The translations under genes were made by a program, and so were the position numbers. A DNA stretch of 64,000 bases, from assembly GCA_038277395.1 (NCBI GenBank), contig CM076195.1, positions 157,099,594-157,163,593 on the forward strand, in the 5' to 3' direction. This stretch comes from Dryocosmus kuriphilus (Eukaryota > Arthropoda > Insecta > Hymenoptera > Cynipidae). This document shows positions 46,023-58,800 of the stretch, one piece after another. The notes under the pieces were generated by a model, which did no database searches, was not told the DNA's origin, and was given only the letters and a program-made list of their open reading frames with translations. The first letter of the stretch is position 1, and the number at the start of each line of letters is the position of its first letter.

Positions 46023-46274
46023 TTCATGTGTGCCATTTTTCATTTTAGTCGGTGAATCTTCATGATTGAAAGTATCCTCAATCTCAGCTATTTCAGCAAT
46101 TTTGCTCGTCGACTTTTTAATTTCTCGAATCATGTTATCATCAGTTTCCAAGATCCGCCAATCCCAATTCTTTGGATATGTTCCGGAAACACGTGGTGCA
46201 TCGGGAATAATCGAGAGTGTCGACATGTCCACATCCGTTGGTCGATTTTTGTAAAAAGCAGGCGCTTTAAATTT
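46023..46274 (-). CDS. Host ankyrin gene exon (84 codons)
   Basis: The acceptor AATTTTAG precedes AAATTT and the donor CATGAA is followed by GTACGTG. The frame starts KFKAPAFYKNRPTDVDMS and continues PDAPRVSGTYPKNWDWRILE, then an acidic and Lys-rich helix (IREIKKSTSKIAEIAEIED) and ends at KNGTHE. It follows the ankyrin repeat of the previous exon in phase 0. The segment links the repeats to the acidic tract. I do not recognise a named domain. Confidence 0.75.
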
Positions 46275-46365
46275 CTAAAATTATAGGTCAAATCTTATGT
46301 TAAAGATCATGGATCATAAGTCATAGGTGAAAGCTCTCTTTCTCACCGACCCCAAAAATACTTAC

Positions 46366-46551
46366 ACTGTCCAATTTACCCTCATCTGCTCCAAACTCAA
46401 CAAGCAAATTATAGATGAGTCCACCATCTTTTGCTGCAGCTGCAGCTGCATAATGCAGAGGTGTTTTTCCATCATTATCTTGTGCAAACAGTGCAGCTGG
46501 ATACAATTCCAAAATTTCTCGAGCTATTTCTAGATTGCCGAGCCCAGCTGC
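46366..46551 (-). CDS. Host ankyrin gene exon, ankyrin repeats (62 codons)
   Basis: The acceptor AATCGTAG precedes GCAGCTGGG and the donor GACAGT is followed by GTAAGTATT. The frame reads AAGLGNLEIAREILELYP, then DNDGKTPLHYAAAAAAKDGG and IYNLLVEFGADEGKLDS. The DGKTPLHYAA word is the classic ankyrin helix-1 signature and NLLVEFGAD the end of the repeat. The Ala-rich insertion in the helix is encoded by repeated GCAGCT. Ankyrin repeats mediate protein binding; no partner can be inferred. Confidence 0.9.
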
Positions 46552-46967
46552 CTACGATTAAAACCGAACCAATTTTCAAAATAAAGGTTAAGATTGTTTA
46601 ATGGTTTTCGTTTCCGGTTTAAGAGTGACAAGTGGCGTCAATTTGTGCTGAACAGTTTTGAGATAATTGTAGTGAAATTTGAGGTGAGTGGGTGGGCTAA
46701 ATGAGTAAGAAAGTTGTGTGGGTGAAGGATGGTTTGATTTTGATAAGAAGAGTGGAAGATTGATATATATTTTGAATTTTTAAGATTGTTTTGTGAGGTT
46801 GTTGAGAGTTGGGTAACGACTGGGAAGTGTGAATGCAAGGTGAGGTAGGCAGGTGGATCGAGTGCGAGTGTTGTAACTCGGCACGGTGGGGAGACGTGGC
46901 AGCTGTAGACTTACGGAAGATACGGTGACCGTCGAAGTGGAGTAGAAGGGAGGGGAGCCGGGAGTTT

Positions 46968-47848
46968 TTGAATTGCCTAATGGAGAGATCCAGGACGAAT
47001 AGTTTAATATCAATTGAAGAGTTTTTTAAAAGGAAGAGGGAAGATAGGGGAAGTAGTGAAGAGAAAGAGAAATTAGATTTAATAATAAAGCAAAGAAAAA
47101 TGGATAGATCATTAACGGAAAAAGGCAAGAATGAAAAGAAGGGGAGCGATGGGCAGACATTAGAAAAGAGTAGTGAAGAGAATATTCAGACTGGAGACAA
47201 AGAAGTAGAAAAGATGAGGAAAATTATGATGGAGGTAATAGGGATGCAGGAAGAAAGGCAGGAGAAAAGGGGAGAAGAAATAAAGCAGGAAATTAGGAGG
47301 GAAATGACAGAGCTTAGGAAAGAGATGACGAAATGGGAAGAAGTGTGGGAAAAATTAGAAAAGAGGATGCAAGGTTTAGAGCAAAAACTAGAAAACCAGG
47401 AGAAGTCTAATAAAAAGGTAGGAGAGTTAGAGATTAGGGTCGAGAAGATTGAGAACTTAAACCATATAGTTAGAGGGGAAGGAATAAGGAATACAGGTAG
47501 CGAAAGGCTGAAAAATATAGAGAGAAGAATAGAGGGTAAAGAGAGGGAGGAAAGGAGGAAGAATATAGTGATAGATAATTGAAAGAAGGAGTTGAAGAAG
47601 TGCTAAAAAGGATTGATGTGAAAGTAAAAATAGAGGAAGTAAGAACAGTAGGTAAGGAAAGGGAGAGAGGAGGACAAATGGCTCTGGTTAGGCTAAAAGA
47701 CAGGGATGATAAAAGGGAAGTGATGCATGAGAAAAGAGCGTTGCATGGAAGCTCAGAAAGGATAGAAGAGGATTTGACTTGGATTGAAAGAAAAATGCAG
47801 TATAAGATAAGGAAAATAGCAGAAGAAGAAGAAAGAAAGGAAAAATGA
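46968..47848 (+). pseudogene. Non-LTR ORF1 of copy 3
   Basis: The frame runs 46968-47582, then continues after a TGA (47579-47581) in another frame to 47848. The N-terminal 70 residues are charged. A coiled coil follows (about residues 75-150, EIRREMTELRKEMTKWEEV), then ERRKNIVIDN and an RRM-like second part with REVMHEKRALHG. It is the same architecture as copy 2. It would be a nucleic-acid-binding ORF1 protein if intact. Confidence 0.7.
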
Positions 47849-48000
47849 ACGTGGGTTAAGTATGAAAGAATTCGGATAGATGAGGTATGGTGGGAATGAG
47901 ACGAAGAAGAAAAAATAGTTAAATGTACTAAGTCGGGGGAATGGGAGCGAGGAGTGAAGGGAAGGGAAAAATAAGTGATAGTAGGCAGGGTAAAGAGGAG

Positions 48001-50898
48001 AGAAAAGAAAGTGGAAGTTGTGCTACTTGAATATAGCAGGATTAAAAAAAAAGGATAAAGAATTCATAAGAATCTCAGAATAATGGGAAGTAGTAGTAAT
48101 GACAGAAACGTGGTTGGATGACAACGGATGGAAAGAGTGAGAGGAAGATTACCAGAGGGGTACATATGGAAGAAGAGAAGCGCAAAGAGGGTAAATAAAA
48201 AAGGAAGAGCAATGGGAGGAATGTTGATGGGAATAAGAAGGGAAATGCTGACAGGGGTCAAAAGCATGGAAGATAGGAAAGAGGAAACTTAAGGAATAAT
48301 AGTACAAGAGATAAAGCTAGGAGAAGATAGGTGGAAGATAGCAGGAGTATATGTAAATGGAGATATGCAGGAGAAATCAGAGAAGATAAAAGAAATAATG
48401 GAAGGAGTTGGAGAAGATATGAGGCTCATAATAGGAGGAGATTTTCATGCGCGGACAGTGGGAAAGGAGGTAAGGAATGGGGAGGAGAGAGGGGAAGAAA
48501 ATCCAAGGACAAGCTATTGAACGGGGAGGGTACGAAATTGTTAAAGTATCTTGAAGGAATGGGATGGTTTATTTTAAATGGAAACATACAGGGGGATGAG
48601 GAAGGGGAATATACTCGAGTAGATGGAGAAAAGGGAACGGTAATCGATTATGTAATAGTGGATGACGAGGTGAGGAAAAGCATAAAGCATGTAGAAGTAG
48701 GGGAATATATTGAGTCGGATCACTTTCCATTAATAGTGACGTTGAAAGGGGAAAAGGGTAGCGAAAATAAGGATAAAAAGGAAGTAAAGGACAAAAGAAC
48801 GAGAAGAGGTGATTGGTCAATGGAAGGAAAAGAACAATTTATGGAAAAGGTAAAAAATATCAAAATGGGTGAGGGAAGTATAAATGAAGAAATGGAAATA
48901 ATGATAAGGGAAATTAAAAGTATATTAGAGGGAACAGGTAACCAGAATGTTAGTGTTGAAAGGGAAAAAACCGGATGGAAAGAAGAATGTAAAGAGAAAA
49001 AGAGAGAGGTGAGGAAGGAATTAAGAAAATGGAGGAAAGGGAAAAGTCGGGGAGAGGATTATAAGAGGAAGAAGAAAAAGTGCGCTAAATTGTGTGATAG
49101 AAAAAAAGAGGAGAAAAGTAAAAGATTCGTAGAAGAGGCAGAGAAGGTTAGGACGGAGGAGGAGGTTCAGAAGATAGTAAATAGGGAGAGAAGAAGAACG
49201 ATAAGAGTAAACGAGAATATTGGCATGTTAGAATGGAAAAAGTATTTCATGGATTTGCTAGGAGGGTTAGAGACGAAAATAAGGAAAGGAAGAAAAGAGG
49301 GAAGAGAAAGAGACGAGGAAGAGAGTATTGCAAAAGAGGAAATTAGCAAGGTGATAGAATTAATGAAAGATGCTAAGGCGCCTGGAATAGATGATATTCC
49401 AAATGAAGTATGGAAATACGGGGGAAAAGAACTTAAGGAGTGGGGGTGGATAATGTGCAATAGAGTATGGAAAGGAGACATATATTTTGGATTATCTGGT
49501 AAATAGAAGAATAGAAAGAAAGAAAGGGAGAATGACAGCAATGTTTGTAGACTTAAAAGCGGCATTCGATTCCTTGGACAGAGAGGAGATAGAAAAAAAT
49601 TATGGTAAAAAAGGCATAAGAGAGGGTTTGGTAAGGAGAGTATCGGAAATTTTTTGGGAGACAAAAAGCAAGGTAAGGGTAGCAGATCGAGTAGGGGAAA
49701 GTTTCTGGTTAGCGAGAGGAGTTAGACAAGGTTGTCCTTTGAGCCCGTTCTTATTTAACATCTTAATAGCAGACCTGGAAGAGGAAATGAAAAGAAAAGG
49801 CTGGGGAGGAGTTAAGAGAGGAGGGGGCAAAATTTATACTCTAGCGTGCGCAGATGACATAGTAATTATGGCGGAAAATGAGGAGGGTATGGCGGGCCTA
49901 GTTACAGGATTGGAGAAATATTTAGACGGGAAAAACTTGGTAATAAATGTGGAAAAGACGAAGATTATGAGATTTAGAAAAGCAGCGGGTAGAAAAAAAG
50001 AGTGTACGGCAAGATGGAAAGGATTAAAGATAGAGGAAGTAAAAGGGTTTTAATGCTTGGGTTATATTCCACAAGTCAATGGGGATCACAGAGCGCACAT
50101 AAGAGAAAGGATAAAAAAAGCAGCAGGAGTAATGAATCAGACTTGGGGAATCGGAGAAAGAAGGCTTAAAAAAGACTGGAGAAGGAAAATATGGTTGTTT
50201 GATACGCTGGTGTGGCCGGTGTTAAGCTACGGAGCAGAGATATGGGGTTGGAAGGAAAGAGAAGATATTGAGAGGATACAAGAAAGGTATATAAGATGGA
50301 CGTTGGGAGTAGACTGGAGGACACCAGGGTATATGGTGAGAGAAGAAGCACAAAGGGATAAATTGAGTACTAGAGCGGGAAAGAGAGCGTTGAAATTTGA
50401 AGTGAAGTTAAAAGAGGGAAGGGGAGGAGAGTTAGCGAGGGAATGCTTAAGGGAGAATTGGAAAGAAAAGGATTCTTAGAAGATAGAGATATTGGAGATA
50501 GAAAGGAAATAAAGTTTGAGGAATTGGATAAGAGTGACAGGCAAAAACAACTGAATGAAAGATGGGGATCGATTGAGGAATCAAAATACAATAAGTGGTA
50601 TAAGGTGATGAAGAAGGAAGGACTGCCAAAGTATTTGGAAAAGGGATGGGGAGAGAGGAGATGGACGAGAATAGCTAGATTTAGGTTGGGGAACGTGGTA
50701 AGGGAAGGGAGATATTGGGAAGAAGAGGAGAATAGAAAGTGCAGCATATGTCAGTGGAAAGAGGAAACGTGGGAACATGCTTGGGATGGATGCAAAAGAG
50801 GGATGGAAGAGAAAGGAAGCTGGCAAGGAGAATGTGGAAGAGATATTAGGGGAAGAAGGTTTGGGGAAAGAATGGATGAAGAGTTTAGAGGGTGCTAG
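48001..50898 (+). pseudogene. Non-LTR ORF2: APE endonuclease, RT and zinc finger
   Basis: Endonuclease: WKLCYLNIAGLKKKD (48007), VVVMTETWLDDNGW (48094), LIIGGDFHAR (48426), VIDYVIVDDEV and ESDHFPL (48640-48730), with the SDH catalytic motif present. RT: ISKVIELMKDAKAPGIDDIP (49345), then a deletion at about 49485 removing the fingers section, then MFVDLKAAFDSLDREEIEK (motif A), ARGVRQGCPLSPFLFNILIA (motif B) and LACADDIVIMAE (motif C, CADD). A TAA lies at 50051 and a frameshift near 50470. The C-terminus has CSIC, eight residues, H, four residues, C (near 50742). Defective. Confidence 0.85.
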
Positions 50899-51748
50899 AG
50901 AGGTGAGTATGAGTGGAGTGAAAGAGTAAGTGTGAGTAGAGTAAAAGAGTTAAAGAGTAAGTGTCAGTGGAGTAAAAAAATAAAAGAGTTAATATGAGAG
51001 GAGTGAAATAGTCAGAAACATTAAATAGAATGAAAGTAAAAAAACGGAAATGGAAACCGCATAGAAGCATTAAGAATATAGAAATGATAGTAATTGTATA
51101 AGTAATGCAAATTACGGCTACGATTTTTGCGTGCGATATTATTATTTTGATATGCGATAATTCCGATAATTTTGGTAGATTTAGTTGCGCTCGTCCACAT
51201 GACTCGTTTGCACACATGCCGTTTTCGATACACATGCCTCGTTCACTCACATGCCTCGTTTGTTAACACGATCAATAATCCGATAATTAGTTTTTAGTTG
51301 CGATAAAATATAAATTAGTAATAGATTAGAGAAATAAGAAATGTCTATGTAGTGGTATTAAATGTAAATAGTAATTTGAGTATTTAAAAGAATGTAGGAG
51401 TGGAATAAGGAAGAAACGGAAGCCATGCAAACCCTCAGGGGAAACATTATCAATAAAGAAGGAGAAGAAGATTGTTTAATACTCCTCCACAGAATTGAAA
51501 TTCAAATAGGCCAAATGGGACGTTTTACGTCCACATTACTGAAATTGGGACATTGAACTTTCCAACTGAATATTTGAAAAACGGGGAAAAGCAGGGAAAA
51601 CTAAAAGATTTCGTGATATCAAATCTTTCAAGAGATATTTTAAACAATAAAATTTGAGGTCTCGAGCGCTCAACAAACAAAATTTTTTTTTGTTTAATTT
51701 TTCGTATACTTTGGGAATCTCAGTCAGGTCTTAAATCTTAAATATTAA

Positions 51749-52412
51749 GGGGGTATGTATACTTAGAAAGCAAAAAAAATGCTTCTTTGTGGTTTTTTTT
51801 GGAAGATAAGTTTTATTTATTGTAGACTTATATTATACAGTTCGAATAACATATATTTCAAAGAATTACAGTAATTTTTTCATGTAAAAATATTGAAAAA
51901 TATGCGAGTTATAGTCGATTTTCCAGAGGTCCTCAAAAAAAAAAGGTAGTCATGCGGTGAACCATGCTACTCATGACTGGCTTATCTGAAATAAAAAATA
52001 CGAAAAGGTAAGTCAAAATACAATATTCCCGTGTACTTATCGTGCGATTTTTGGCAAAATTGAAATTTTTAACAAAATGGCAGATACTTGAAAAAAAATT
52101 TCAAAAATAAACAAACTTTTTTCAAACGACCGCCATTTTGTTCGAAATTAAAATTTTGACAAAAATCGTGCAATATGTACACAGGTATATTGTATTTTAT
52201 CTAACCTCTTTGTTTCAGATGAGCCAATCATGAGTAGCATGGTTCACCCCATAACTACGCTTGTTTTTTAATATTCTTACATGAAAAAATTACTATAAAA
52301 ACTTGAAACATATTTTATTCGAGCTGCATAATGTAGATCTACAATAAAACCCATCTTCAAAAAAAAATCAGAAAGAAAGCGTTTTCTTTGCTTTCTAAGT
52401 ATACGTACCCCC
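51749..52412. mobile_element. TTAA-flanked palindromic MITE (664 bp)
   Basis: The ends GGGGGTATGTATACTTAGAA and its near-perfect complement are flanked by TTAA (51745-51748, 52413-52416). Inverted similarity extends to a centre near 52080, so the RNA could fold as one long hairpin. It ends 46 bp from the donor site of the host exon at 52459. TTAA duplication suggests piggyBac-type mobilisation, although the ends are GGGGG rather than the usual CCC. Confidence 0.8.
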
Positions 52413-52458
52413 TTAAAATTAGTTGGAATAAAAATTAATAATACAAAGTGAAGCATAC

Positions 52459-52590
52459 TTTGTGAAGAGCATTATGTCCATTGAGATCTTTACTGCAAAG
52501 AATTATGGGAGAGACTGGATCAGCAATTTTCCTTTTGAATCCTTCCACGTCGTTTTTTATTGCCCGTGCATGGAGCTCCTTTATTGTTCC
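52459..52590 (-). CDS. Host ankyrin gene exon, ankyrin repeat start (44 codons)
   Basis: The acceptor ATTTCAG precedes GGAACAATAAAG and the donor CTTCACAAA is followed by GTATGC. The frame reads GTIKELHARAIKNDVEGFKR, then SKDLNGHNALHK. DLNGHNALHK plus the next exon's AAGLGNLEIAREIL makes a continuous ankyrin repeat across the splice junction, which supports both exons. Upstream exons would lie beyond the satellite that begins 250 bp away. Confidence 0.85.
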
Positions 52591-52835
52591 CTGAAATATG
52601 AAATAAGTGTCAATTTATAAGTGGTATTGCAATGTTTTAAATGTTACAATATAATAATTGTATTTATGGAAAAACTGAGCTTTTATAATTTTAATTTGGA
52701 TAAAAAGGCTGAAAACTGTTGACAACGATGTTAACTACTACATTGACAATTACAGCAACTTGAGTCGAAATTTAGCCCCTACCTTGACGCATTTCAACCT
52801 ATAGAACATCTTTTCAACATATACATCCTCCAAAA

Positions 52836-55800
52836 TGAAACTTTAAACTCTTTTTCGACTCCATTTCATTCTTTCGGCTCTACTTTGAATCTTTTGAACC
52901 TACAATCGTCGAACTCGAGACCCTCCCTTAAAGCTATTAAACCTCCCTCGTCTAATTTTTGATCCTTACAGTTTCAATTCAAAACGCTTTTTAAACTGTT
53001 CAACAAAAAACACAATAATAATAAATAACTAACGAATATTTGACACGAATTTTAATTTACTATTTTTATTATTATTAAATTATTCTCATTCCAGTTCTTT
53101 ATCATTTATAGGCTGTACAACGTATGCGTGCTGATCAATGTTCATAGAAACACAAACCTTTAGGTTTTTGATAGGAATAGCTTGCAACAGTATTTATTTC
53201 ATGGCATATGCAGAATGAAACTCTAAAGCCCCTTTTGACTCGATTTCATTCTTTCGGCCCTACTTTGAATCTTTTGAGCCTACAATCGTCGAACTCGAGA
53301 CCCTCCTTTAAAGCTATTAAACCTCCCTCGTCTAATTTTTGATCCTTACAGTTTCAATTCAAAACGCTTTTTAAACTGTTTAATAAAAAACACAATAATA
53401 ATAAATAAGCAATATTTGCCATGAAATTTTATTTATTATTTTTATTTATTATTAAATTATTTGCATTCCAGTTCTTTATAATTTATAGGCTGTACAACGT
53501 ATGCCTGCTAATCAGTGTTCATAGAAACACAAACTTTTAGGTTTGTGACAGGAATAGCTTGCAACAGTATTTATTTCATGGCATATGCAGAATGAAACTC
53601 TAAAGCCTCTTTTGACTCGATTTCATTCTTTCGGCCCTACTTTGAATCTTTTGAGCCTACAATCGTCGAACTCGAGACCCTCCTTTAAAGCTATTAAACC
53701 TCCCTCGTCTAATTTTTTTTTATCCTTGCAGTATCAATTCAAAACGCTTTTTAAACTGTTTAATAAAAAACACAATAATAATAAATAAGCAATATTTGCC
53801 ATGAAATTTTATTTATTATTTTTATTATTATTAAATTATTTGCATTCCAGTTCTTTATAATTTATAGGCTGTACAACGTATGCCTGCTAATCAGTGTTCA
53901 TAGAAACACAAACTTTTAGGTTTGTGACAGGAATAGCTTGCAACAGTATTTATTTCATGGCATATGCAGAATGAAACTCTAAAGCCTCTTTTGACTCCAT
54001 TTCATTCTTTCGGCCCTACTTTGAATCTTTTGAGCCTACAATCGTCGAACTCGAGACCCTCCTTTAAAGCTATTAAACCTCCCTCGTCTAATTTTTGATC
54101 CTTACAGTTTCAATTCAAAATGCTTTTTAAACTGTTCAACAAAAAACACAATAATAATAAATAACGAATAGTTGCCATGAAATTTTATTTATTATTTTTA
54201 TTATTATTAAATTATTTGCATTCCAGTTCTTTATCATTTATAGGCTGTACAACGTATGCCTGCTGATCAATGTTCATAGAAACACGAGCTTTTAGGTTTG
54301 CGATAGGAATAACTTGCAACAGTATTTATTTCATGGCATTTATGCAAAATGAAACTCTAAACCCTCTTTTGACTCCATTTCATTCTTTCGGTCCTACTTT
54401 GAATCTTTTGAACCTACAATCGTCAAACTCGAGACCCTCCTTTAAAGCTATTAAACCTCCCTCGTCTAATTTTTGATCCTTACAGTTTGAATTCCAAACG
54501 CTTTTTAAACTGTTTAATAAAAAACACAATAATAATAAATAACGAATATTTGCCATGAAATTTTATTTATTATTTTTATTATTATTAAATTATTTTCATT
54601 CCAGTTCTTTATCATTTATAGGCTGTACAACGTATGCCTGCTAATCAATGTTCATAGAAACACAAACTTTTAGGTTTGTGACAGGAATAGCTTGCAACAG
54701 TATTTATTTCATGGCATTTATGCAAAATGAAACTCTAAACCCTCTTTCGACTCCATTTCATTCTTTCGGTCCTACTTTGAATCTTTTGAACCTACAATCG
54801 TCAAACTCGAGACCCTCCTTTAAAGCTATTAAACCTCCCTCGTCTAATTTTTGATCCTTACAGTTTGAATTCAAAACGCTTTCTAAACTGTTTAATAAAA
54901 AACACAATAATAATAAATAACGAATATTTGCCATGAAATTTTATTTATTATTTTTATTATTATTAAATTATTCTCATTCCAGTTCTTTATCATTTATAGG
55001 CTGTACAACGTATGCCTGCTAATCAGTGTTCATAGAAACACAAACTTTTAGGTTTGTGACAGGAATAGCTTGCAACAGTATTTATTTCATGGCATATGCA
55101 GAATGAAACTCTAAAGCCTCTTTTGACTCCATTTCATTCTTTCGGCCCTACTTTGAATCTTTTGAGCCTACAATCGTCGAACTCGAGACCCTCCTTTAAA
55201 GCTATTAAACCTCCCTCGTCTAATTTTTGATCCTTACAGTTTCAATTCAAAAGGCTTTTTAAACTGTTCAACAAAAAACACAATAATAATAAATAACCAA
55301 TAGTTGCCATGAAATTTTATTTATTATTTTTATTATTATTAAATTATTTGCATTCCAGTTCTTTATCATTTATAGGCTGTACAACGTATGCCTGCTGATC
55401 AATGTTCATAGAAACACGAGCTTTTAGGTTTGCGATAGGAATAACTTGCAACAGTATTTATTTCATGGCATTTATGCAAAATGAAACTCTAAACCCTCTT
55501 TCGACTCCATTTCATTCTTTCGGTCCTACTTTGAATCTTTTGAACCTACAATCGTCAAACTCGAGACCCTCCTTTAAGGCTATTAAACCTCCATCGTCTA
55601 ATTTTTGATCCTTACAGTTTGAATTCAAAACGCTTTTTAAACTGTTTAATAAAAAACACAATAATAATAAATAACGAATATTTGCCATGAAATTTTATTT
55701 ATTATTTTTATTATTATTAAATTATTTTCAATCCAGTTCTTTATCATTTATAGGCTGTACAACGTATGCCTGCTAATCAATGTTCATAGAAACACAAACT

Positions 55801-58800
55801 TTTAGGTTTGTGACAGGAATAGCTTGCAACAGTATTTATTTCATGGCATTTATGCAAAATGAAACTCTAAACCCTCTTTCGACTCCATTTCATTCTTTCG
55901 GTCCTACTTTGAATCTTTTGAACCTACAATCGTCAAACTCGAGACCCTCCTTTAAAGCTATTAAATCTCCCTCGTCCAATTTTTGATCCTTTCAGTTTGA
56001 ATTGAAAACGCTTTTTAAACTGTTTAATAAAAAACACAATAATAATAAATAACGAATAGTTGCCATGAAATTTTATTTATTATTTTTATTATTATTAAAT
56101 TATTTGCATTCCAGTTCTTTATCATTTATAGGCTGTACAACGTATGCCTGCTGATCAATGTTCATAGAAACACAAAATTTTATGTTTGTGATAGGAATAG
56201 CTTGCAACAGTATTTATTTCATGGCATTTATGCAAAATGAAACTCTAAACCCTCTTTCGACTCCATTTCATTCGTTCGGTCCTACTTTGAATCTTTTGAA
56301 CCTACAATCGTCAAACTCGAGACCCTCCTTTAAGGCTATTAAACCTCCATCGTCTAATTTTGTATCCTTACAATTTGAATTCAAAACGCTTTCTAAACTG
56401 TTTAATAAAAAACACAATAATAATAAATAACGAATATTTGCCATGAAATTTTATTTATTATTTTTATTATTATTAAATTATTTTCATTCCAGTTCTTTAT
56501 CATTTATAGGCTGTACAACGTATGCCTGCTAATCAATGTTCATAGAAACACAAACTTTTAGGTTTGTGACAGGAATAGCTTGCAACAGTATTTATTTCAT
56601 GGCATTTATGCAAAATGAAACTCTAAACCCTCTTTTGACTCCATTTCATTCCTTCGGACCTACTTTGAATCTTTTGAACCTACAATCGTCAAACTCGAGA
56701 CCCTCCTTTAAAGCTATTAAACCTCCCTCGTCTAATTTTTGATCCTTACAGTTTGAATTCAAAACGCTTTTTAAACTGTTTAATAAAAAACACAATAATA
56801 ATAAATAACGAATATTTGCCATGAAATTTTATTTATTATTTTTTATTATTATTAAATTATTTTCAATCCAGTTCTTTATCATTTATAGGCTGTACAACGT
56901 ATGCCTGCTAATCAATGTTCATAGAAACACAAACTTTTAGGTTTGTGACAGGAATAGCTTGCAACAGTATTTATTTCATGGCATTTATGCAAAATGAAAC
57001 TCTAAACCCTCTTTCGACTCCATTTCATTCTTCCGGTCCTACTTTGAATCTTTTGCACCTACAATCGTCAAATTCGAGACCCTCCTTTAAAGCTATTAAA
57101 TCTCCCTCGTCCAATTTTTGATCCTTTCAGTTTGAATTGAAAACGCTTTTCAAACTGTTTAATAAAAAACACAATAATAATAAATAACGAATAGTTGCCA
57201 TGAAATTTTATTTATTATTTTTATTATTATTAAATTATTTGCATTCCAGTTCTTTATCATTTATAGGCTGTACAACGTATGCCTGCTGATCAATGTTCAT
57301 AGAAACACAAAATTTTATGTTTGTGATAGGAATAGCTTGCAACAGTATTTATTTCATGGCATTTATGCAAAATGAAACTCTAAACCCTCTTTCGACTCCA
57401 TTTCATTCTTTCGGTCCTACTTTGAATCTTTTGAACCTACAATCGTCGAATTCGAGGCTCTCCTTTAAAGCTATTAAACCTCCCTCGTCTAATTTTTTAT
57501 CCTTACAGTTTGAATCCAAACGCTTTCTAAACTGTTTAATAAAAAACACAATAATAATAAATAACGAATATTTGCCATGAAATTTTATTTATTATTTTTA
57601 TTATTATTAAATTATTTGCATTCCAGTTCTTTATCATTTATAGGCTGTAAAACGTATGCCTGCTAATCAATGTTCATAGAAACATAAACTTTTAGGTTTG
57701 TGACAGGAATAGCTTGCAACAGTATTTATTTCATGGCATTTATGCAAAATGAAACTCTAAACCCTCTTTCGACTCCATTTCATTCTTTCGGTCCTACTTT
57801 GAATCTTTTGAACCTACAATCGTCGAATTCGAGGCTCTCGTTTAAAGCTATTAAACCTCCCTCGTCTAATTTTTGATCCTTACAGTTTGAATTCAAAACG
57901 CTTTCTAAACTGTTTAATAAAAAACACAATAATAATAAATAACGAATATTTGCCATGAAATTTTATTTATTATTTTTATTATTATTAAATTATTTGCATT
58001 CCAGTTCTTTATCATTTATAGGCTGTACAACGTATGCCTGCTAATCAATGTTCATAGAAACATAAACTTTTAGGTTTGTGACAGGAATAGCTTGCAACAG
58101 TATTTATTTCATGGCATTTATGCAAAATGAAACTCTAAATCCTCTTTCGACTCCATTTCATTCGTTCGGTCCTACTTTGAATCTTTTGAACCTACAATCG
58201 TCAAAATCGAGACCCTCCTTTAAAGCTATTAAATCTCCCTCGTCCAATTTTTGATCCTTTCAGTTTGAATTCAAAACGCTTTTTAAACTGTTTAATAAAA
58301 AACACAATAATAATAAATAACGAATAGCCATGAAATTTTTTATTTATTATTTTTATTATTATTAAATTATTTTCATTCCAGTTCTTTATCATTTATAGGC
58401 TGTACAACGTATGCCTGCTAATCAATGTTCATAGAAACACAAACTTTTAGGTTTGTGACAGGAATAGCTTGCAACAGTATTTATTTCATGGCATTTATGC
58501 AAAATGGAACTCTAAACCCTCTTTCGACTCCATTTCATTCTTTCGGTCCTACTTTGAATCTCTTGAACCTACAATCGTCAAACTCGAGACCCTCCTTTAA
58601 AGCTATTAAACCTCCCTCGTCTAATTTTTGATCCTTACAGTTTGAATTCAAAACGCTTTCTAAACTGTTTAATAAAAAACACAATAATAATAAAAATAAC
58701 GAATATTTGCCATGAAATTTTATTTATTATTTTTATTATTATTAAATTATTTGCATTCCAGTTCTTTATAATTTATAGGCTGTACAACGTATGCCTGCTA

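Larger units (their letters stand above)
46600..51480 (+). mobile_element. Non-LTR retrotransposon copy 3 (most complete)
   Basis: It has a 5' UTR, ORF1 (46968-47848), an APE-type endonuclease and RT (48001-50898) and a 3' UTR ending in AAACGGAAGCC...AATAAAG with a GAAGAAG tail. It lies in the host intron between exons at 46551 and 52459, antisense to the gene. The coding strand is strongly purine-rich. It has a deletion in RT, several stops and frameshifts. The 5' boundary is approximate. The order endonuclease, RT, Cys-His finger fits the insect I/Jockey/R1-like groups; the clade is not assigned. Confidence 0.8.
28967..52590 (-). other. Ankyrin-repeat host gene, partial (five exons seen)
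   Basis: Exons in transcription order are 52459-52590 (132 bp), 46366-46551 (186), 46023-46274 (252), 31406-31954 (549) and 28967-29176 (210). Each has plausible AG and GT borders, is divisible by three and begins in phase 0, so all five splice in frame (443 codons). The first two join inside an ankyrin repeat. The join between the third and fourth spans 14 kb of transposons, and an unseen exon there cannot be excluded. The start and stop codons lie outside the visible exons. Confidence 0.75.
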
